10,121 nt of DNA, taken from assembly GCA_014523515.1 (NCBI GenBank), contig JAATVJ010000053.1, positions 1-10,121 of the forward strand. The letters run 5' to 3'. The position numbers and the translations under genes were made by a program. The DNA is from Nitrososphaerales archaeon TH1177 (GTDB taxonomy: Archaea; Thermoproteota; Nitrososphaeria; Nitrososphaerales; Nitrososphaeraceae). Positions 7,120 to 10,121 of this stretch are shown piece by piece; position 1 is the stretch's first letter, and each line of letters starts with the position of its first letter. Under the pieces are notes generated by a model. That model was not told where the DNA came from. It did not search any database and worked only from the letters and a program-made list of their open reading frames with translations.

Positions 7120-7358
7120 AAGTCCCAGAGTGTGTTTTACCAACAATATTTGAACAATTCAAAGAAAATGTAAGTAACATGGTCAGTGAAATTCAATCAC
7201 CAATTCGAGAAAATTTAATTAAAATACTTAGACGTAAAAACGGATTCTTAGATGTAAAAGAAGAAGAGAAAAAAATTGAAGAAGGATTAAGATCTTTTGT
7301 TGATACTGACGAGGTAAAAAATAAGATATCTGAAGAATTCAAAAAGTTGTTTAACTAA
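7101..7358 (+). pseudogene. C-terminal continuation of the topoisomerase-like gene in the next frame
   Basis: Eighty-five codons run without a stop in the frame -1 to the main gene, beginning DYNRAIKVPECVLPTIFEQF and ending EEFKKLFN at the TAA 7356-7358. Codon use is AT-ending like the main gene and the sequence is amphipathic and charged, with no decay. The RDYNRAI..PE segment directly after the FIIKELDKIFLR of the TOPRIM domain reads as one continuous protein; corrected, the fusion would be about 892 residues. There is no plausible independent start with a ribosome site, so I read it as the severed tail of the same gene. Confidence 0.75.
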
Positions 7359-7521
7359 TTTTCCTTATAAAAAAAGCCATTATTAGTTCTTTAATATGTT
7401 TTTAGGAAAGGCAATTCCAAGACTTTGGATTGGAAATATGCAGATCATGACAATGTAACAAAAGAGATATGTGTTTAGTTTCTGTACAGTATTAGAATTA
7501 TAATTTAATTTTGGAAAGTAA

Positions 7522-7650
7522 GATAAATTCATTATAAAATTAGAACTTAAAGAACAAATAGAAGCTAAATTTTTTGCTTATTGGATTTTAGGTATGGCAG
7601 CTATGGTAGAAAGTCGAGTTTACAACTCTTTGCTTCTGTTTAATAAATAA
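7522..7650 (+). pseudogene. Possible truncated coding remnant, unknown
   Basis: The open run begins straight after a stop and reads DKFIIKLELKEQIEAK, then AYWILGMAAMVESRVYNS and ends LLLFNK. The mixed hydrophobic and charged pattern is more protein-like than most chance frames here. No start, no ribosome site, no recognised family; chance remains possible. Confidence 0.25.
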
Positions 7651-7668
7651 ATTAAAAATTTTTTTACA

Positions 7669-7692
7669 TATATATGTATAGATACTTTTTTT
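7669..7692 (+). terminator. Paired T7 tracts, possible terminator region
   Basis: Two runs of seven T separated by ten bases lie about 310 nt after the final stop of the topoisomerase-like gene. Oligo-T runs are the main intrinsic termination signal in archaea. Distance from the gene and local AT-richness keep this tentative. Confidence 0.25.
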
Positions 7693-7790
7693 GTGCTCAA
7701 GTGATTTTGAATGAAAGTAGACGAGTACAATGAAAGTTTTATCGTAGCAGTGAAAACATATTGGAAGCAATAGGTAACAATAAAAAAATG

Positions 7791-7797
7791 TTATATG
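7791..7797 (+). promoter_or_regulatory. TATA-like box for the HTH/coiled-coil gene
   Basis: TTATATG is centred about 30 bp before the ATG at 7824. That spacing would place the transcription start at or next to the start codon, giving a leaderless mRNA, which fits the absence of any Shine-Dalgarno sequence. Confidence 0.45.
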
Positions 7798-7823
7798 CAC
7801 TATTGTAATAGATATAGTATGAA

Positions 7824-8762
7824 ATGGATCTATCAGTTAAAGAAAAAGAAAAATATGTTTTGAAATTACGTGAAGAGGGTAAAACTTATAGAGACATTGC
7901 TCATGAGCTTCTAATCTCTCCAAGAGAAATAAGCAGAGTATTGAAAAAGGCAAATGGTGAAATGGAAGAAAAAGAAAGAAAGAAAATTGTATTATCAAAG
8001 ACAGCACAAGCATTACAATTATTCAAGAATGGAAAGAGCCCAACAGACGTAGCCATAAAACTGGATCTTAGTCCACAGGAAGCTCAATCATTATACTGTA
8101 ATTTTTTATCTTTGAATAATCTTCATCATTTTGTAGAAATGTTTAAAGAATTCGATAGTGGTTCACTTCAAGATTTTATTGACTATTATGACTTTATAAA
8201 AGAGAATGGAATAAGCAAAGAGGAAATAGTTGAAGCTATTAGAATGAGTAATGACCTTCCCAATATTAAAGAGGGATATCATAATATTTCTAATGAATTA
8301 ACAGAACTTCAAAAAGAAAGAGACTTTTATCTTTCAGATAACAAGTTATTGATAGGCAAAAATTGTGAGTTAAATAACGAATGTAACTCATTATTATTAA
8401 AAATTGATTCACAAAATAAAATTTTAGAATTAACAGAAAGTAAGTTAAATAAAAAAAGAGAATTATTAGAAACCATAGAGAATAGTAAAGATTATACTAA
8501 TCTTAAAACTAAAGTTGAAGAACAAGTCAATGACTTTTTAAATCAGAAAAAAGAATTTTTTAAATTAACTGTCATGACGATTTTAAATATAATGAAACAA
8601 GATCCAGAAAAAGAGATTCTCATTAGTAACATATTAAAACCTAATGAAAATCCAGATTCTGGATTTTATATTATTTCATATGAAGAAAAAATTGTAGAAA
8701 TTGCGGCAAATACTTTATCTAATATCGTATTAGAGATCAATACAAATAATATACTAAATTAA
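7824..8762 (+). CDS. Double helix-turn-helix protein with long coiled coil
   Basis: A 312-residue protein. Two HTH motifs follow each other at the N-terminus: residues about 9-43 (REEGKTYRDIAHELLISP, then REISRVLKKA) and about 60-95 (FKNGKSPTDVAIKLDLSP then QEAQSLY). Both match the resolvase/sigma-like pattern of a helix, a turn after an E/N-G-K segment, and a recognition helix after SP. A linker helix region (105-150) precedes a long coiled coil, about 155-240, rich in Glu, Lys, Leu and Asn. The C-terminal 70 residues may be globular. I associate this architecture with expanded families of predicted DNA-binding proteins in soil Nitrososphaeria; target and role are unknown. The start at 7824 is chosen because the overlapping ATG at 7819 is out of frame and a TATA-like box lies 30 bp upstream. 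Stands alone, flanked by decayed sequence; intact. Confidence 0.8.
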   Translation: MDLSVKEKEKYVLKLREEGKTYRDIAHELLISPREISRVLKKANGEMEEKERKKIVLSKTAQALQLFKNGKSPTDVAIKLDLSPQEAQSLYCNFLSLNNLHHFVEMFKEFDSGSLQDFIDYYDFIKENGISKEEIVEAIRMSNDLPNIKEGYHNISNELTELQKERDFYLSDNKLLIGKNCELNNECNSLLLKIDSQNKILELTESKLNKKRELLETIENSKDYTNLKTKVEEQVNDFLNQKKEFFKLTVMTILNIMKQDPEKEILISNILKPNENPDSGFYIISYEEKIVEIAANTLSNIVLEINTNNILN

Positions 8763-9200
8763 GGATTTAGTATAGATTTACTTTTAGTTATAGAACCCAT
8801 CTAATACATGGGACCAAGCAGATATGAATCTGTTTAATAAAACTTTTGACACTGAATATTTTAGGTATTGGATAGTACTTATCTTTGGTACTATTCTCTT
8901 TACTCTCGATCTATAAAACATTCGCTATTTGAGTAATAGAAGAAAAAAGTTTCCGTGAGAAGATATTCTAATCTTAATTGACCCATGTAAGATCAGGCTT
9001 ACCATGATACACAAAATTTATTATTAATTATTTGGATTTAGATGTACATTCTAATATTTTAGGATCATCATCCTATCATACTGGAAGAGGATCTTTATCA
9101 TGGATTCTCATTTAACAAAATTCAATTATTGGGATTTTTGTCCTTTTTTATTATCTGTATTTTTATAGACATTTGTATGGCGGGTATAACAAAAATAAGT

Positions 9201-9216
9201 GTCATTTCAGAATGAC
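9201..9216. repeat. Perfect 6-bp stem, 4-nt loop hairpin
   Basis: GTCATT and AATGAC flank the loop TCAG. It overlaps the stop end of the possible minus-strand coding remnant, so it might be a terminator for that lost gene or simply chance. Confidence 0.4.
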
Positions 9217-9333
9217 TGTTGGTAAAAGTTCCAGCATTAATTGTAATTCATATAACATTTCCTCATCAGTAACATCTTTTCTTTCTTTGACATAATAATA
9301 CAAAAAATTAACGGTATTGTAATAACATTTTGG
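9202..9333 (-). pseudogene. Possible minus-strand coding remnant, unknown
   Basis: On the minus strand 43 codons are open, containing VKERKDVTDEEMLYELQLML and ending ELLPTVILK before a TGA. The Glu/Leu-rich amphipathic run looks like a real helix. There is no usable start and a stop lies just upstream, so if it is coding it is the tail of a broken gene. Family not recognised. Confidence 0.25.
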
Positions 9334-9375
9334 TCATAATCAATAAACAATGTCAATAGAGATATGTAAAAGTCC

Positions 9376-9908
9376 TTTCAAGATTTACTATCTAACACTA
9401 TAGTAGAAAAATTCCTTTTATTTATATAGAAAGCATCATCAGTAGGACTAGTAAAAGGAAGAACAACTGAAGGAATTATATCTGCAGCAATATACTTAGC
9501 ATGTAAAGAACTTGGAACTCCAAAGACATTGAAAGAATATTCCGATATAACTAATTTGAAAATTAAAAGTATTTCAAAATATTCTCGTCTTCTTACCTTT
9601 GAACTTGATTTAAAATCTATACCAGTAATAGACCCAATAAAATGTATTGTAAAAATTGCAAATAATCTAAATTTGGAGGAAAAAACTAAACTTAAAGCAA
9701 TAAAGATAATGAGAGAAGTAATGGAAGAAGAAATTCATGTTGGAAAGAATCCATTATCAATTGCAGCCTCAACAATATATGCAGAGCATGTAAAACTAGG
9801 TATGAGAACGATAGAACTCAAATAGAAATAGCAAATTCTGCAGGTATATCTGGAGTAGTAGTAAGAGAGAGATATAACGATATAATCGATAAAGTTAATT
9901 TACAGTAA
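9376..9908 (+). pseudogene. tfb: Transcription initiation factor B (TFB/TFIIB) pseudogene, N-terminally eroded and frameshifted
   Basis: TFB bridges TBP-bound promoter DNA and RNA polymerase in archaea. The cyclin repeats are recognisable: NTIVEKFLLFI up to an in-frame TAG at 9427-9429, then KASSVGLVKGRTTEGIISAA (9430 on), LACKELGTPKTLKEYSD, LLTFELDLKSIPVIDPIKC and the second repeat (GKNPLSIAASTIYAEHVKLG). At about 9802-9815 the frame breaks and the family C-terminus resumes one frame over as RTQIEIANSAGISGVVVRER, ending in a TAA at 9906-9908. The N-terminal zinc ribbon and B-finger cannot be found upstream. The open part 9529-9825 could be taken for a 98-residue gene, but lacking polymerase-contacting domains it is a relic. 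Thaumarchaeota usually carry several TFB paralogues, so a discarded copy is unsurprising. It supports the archaeal assignment. Confidence 0.85.
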
Positions 9909-10121
9909 ATGATATAATTAAGTGGTATTTATTTACTCTATGAATAATATTTTTCAAAATCATAGATTACCTGTATATCCGCACCTACCAACACGTTGTA
10001 CAAATAGGCTATGACATTTTTATAAATATAATGTATCATATCTTAATAACAAATTTAATTACTATAAGGTGAACAAGACGTATTTAGTTAACCTTTTAAT
10101 ATAGTATTATAACTAGCACAA

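Larger units (their letters stand above)
7359..7823. other. Non-coding gap with a possible coding remnant
   Basis: No intact gene is seen. A plus-strand open run at 7522-7650 (42 codons plus stop) has no proper start but a protein-like middle (AYWILGMAAMVESRVYNS), and may be the tail of a lost gene; I do not recognise it. Two T7 tracts (7669-7675 and 7686-7692) and the promoter of the next gene lie in the right half. A small perfect hairpin, GAGTT-TAC-AACTC, occurs near 7616-7628. Confidence 0.5.
8763..9375. other. Decayed intergenic stretch with short hairpins
   Basis: No intact gene is seen. Several small stem-loops occur: CCCAT/ATGGG (8796-8812), CAGAT/ATCTG (8819-8832), a 7-bp stem ATAGTAC/GTACTAT (8872-8894, 9-nt loop) and GTCATT-TCAG-AATGAC (9201-9216). 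A minus-strand open run (9333-9202) and a plus-strand run ending at 9115 look faintly protein-like but lack starts. No tRNA, rRNA or CRISPR pattern is visible. The stretch is best read as a mixture of spacer and eroded genes next to the TFB pseudogene. Confidence 0.5.

Noticed and set aside
7588..7800. Minus-strand open frame of 70 codons in the gap before the HTH gene
   Set aside because: Cys/His/Tyr/Phe-rich low-complexity translation of AT-rich sequence, overlapping the promoter region; no motif or start signal.
9008..9115. Plus-strand run with LGSSSYHTGRGSLSW as an FG-GAP-like fragment
   Set aside because: Only about 35 codons, with a stop just upstream and no start; the resemblance is too weak to claim.
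9529..9825. Intact 98-residue gene
   Set aside because: Homology extends upstream past its first ATG and downstream in another frame, so it is the middle of a broken TFB gene.
10066..10098. AAGGTGAAC / GTTAACCTT inverted repeat near the right edge
   Set aside because: Only 8 of 9 positions pair across a long loop in AT-rich sequence; likely chance and unrelated to the 4576-4641 array.
1..10121. CRISPR array, tRNA or rRNA genes
   Set aside because: No regularly spaced repeats of CRISPR type, no cloverleaf-compatible GTTCRANTC loop with acceptor stem, and no rRNA-like sequence was seen.

Overview
The window is AT-rich and looks archaeal, most likely from an ammonia-oxidising Nitrososphaeria/Thaumarchaeota lineage (Nitrosocosmicus- or Nitrososphaera-like; genus not secure). 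The evidence is an eroded transcription factor B (TFB) gene with archaeal cyclin repeats near the right end, an archaeal-style tyrosine recombinase tail at the left end, mostly absent Shine-Dalgarno signals with TATA-like boxes about 30 bp before some starts, and a double-HTH/coiled-coil regulator of a kind I associate with these genomes. Nothing here is a core housekeeping gene; it reads as a cryptic integrated element or accessory island.

Layout: 2-460 is the C-terminal half of a tyrosine integrase that enters from outside the window. A gene-poor stretch follows (461-811). On the minus strand, 812-1939 encodes an unrecognised winged-helix protein with a C-terminal four-cysteine zinc ribbon. 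Diverging from it is a plus-strand run: a 738-residue P-loop ATPase with a C-terminal C2H2 zinc finger (2065-4281), a small unknown protein 3 bp later (4285-4653 as read, probably 4285-4577 in its ancestral frame), and a large single-chain type IIB topoisomerase-like protein (4678-7119, continuing in another frame to 7358) that joins a Topo VI B-like GHKL ATPase to a Topo VI A/Spo11-like winged-helix plus TOPRIM half. After a non-coding gap comes the HTH/coiled-coil protein (7824-8762), another decayed gap, and a TFB pseudogene (about 9376-9908).

Three things stand out. First, the ATPase gene carries a dense cluster of TCGAT-core repeats (3551-4008), including an exact 18-bp inverted repeat and an exact 13-bp direct repeat that fall in different codon phases, so the signal belongs to the DNA, not the protein; it resembles an intragenic iteron array. 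Second, the topoisomerase-like gene is broken only by a two-base step in a (GA)4 tract: 85 further codons continue cleanly in the next frame with a convincing C-terminal sequence. Third, the small gene between them changes coding frame at an A8 run that is also a classical -1 slippery heptamer, and it is followed by a three-copy AAGGTSAGA repeat forming a 17-bp stem.

My inference is that ATPase, small protein and topoisomerase-like fusion form one replication or DNA-maintenance module of an integrated plasmid-like element, with the intragenic repeats as a candidate origin or binding site. The recurrent frame breaks mean that either the element is decaying, some genes use recoding or phase variation, or the assembly contains small indels.
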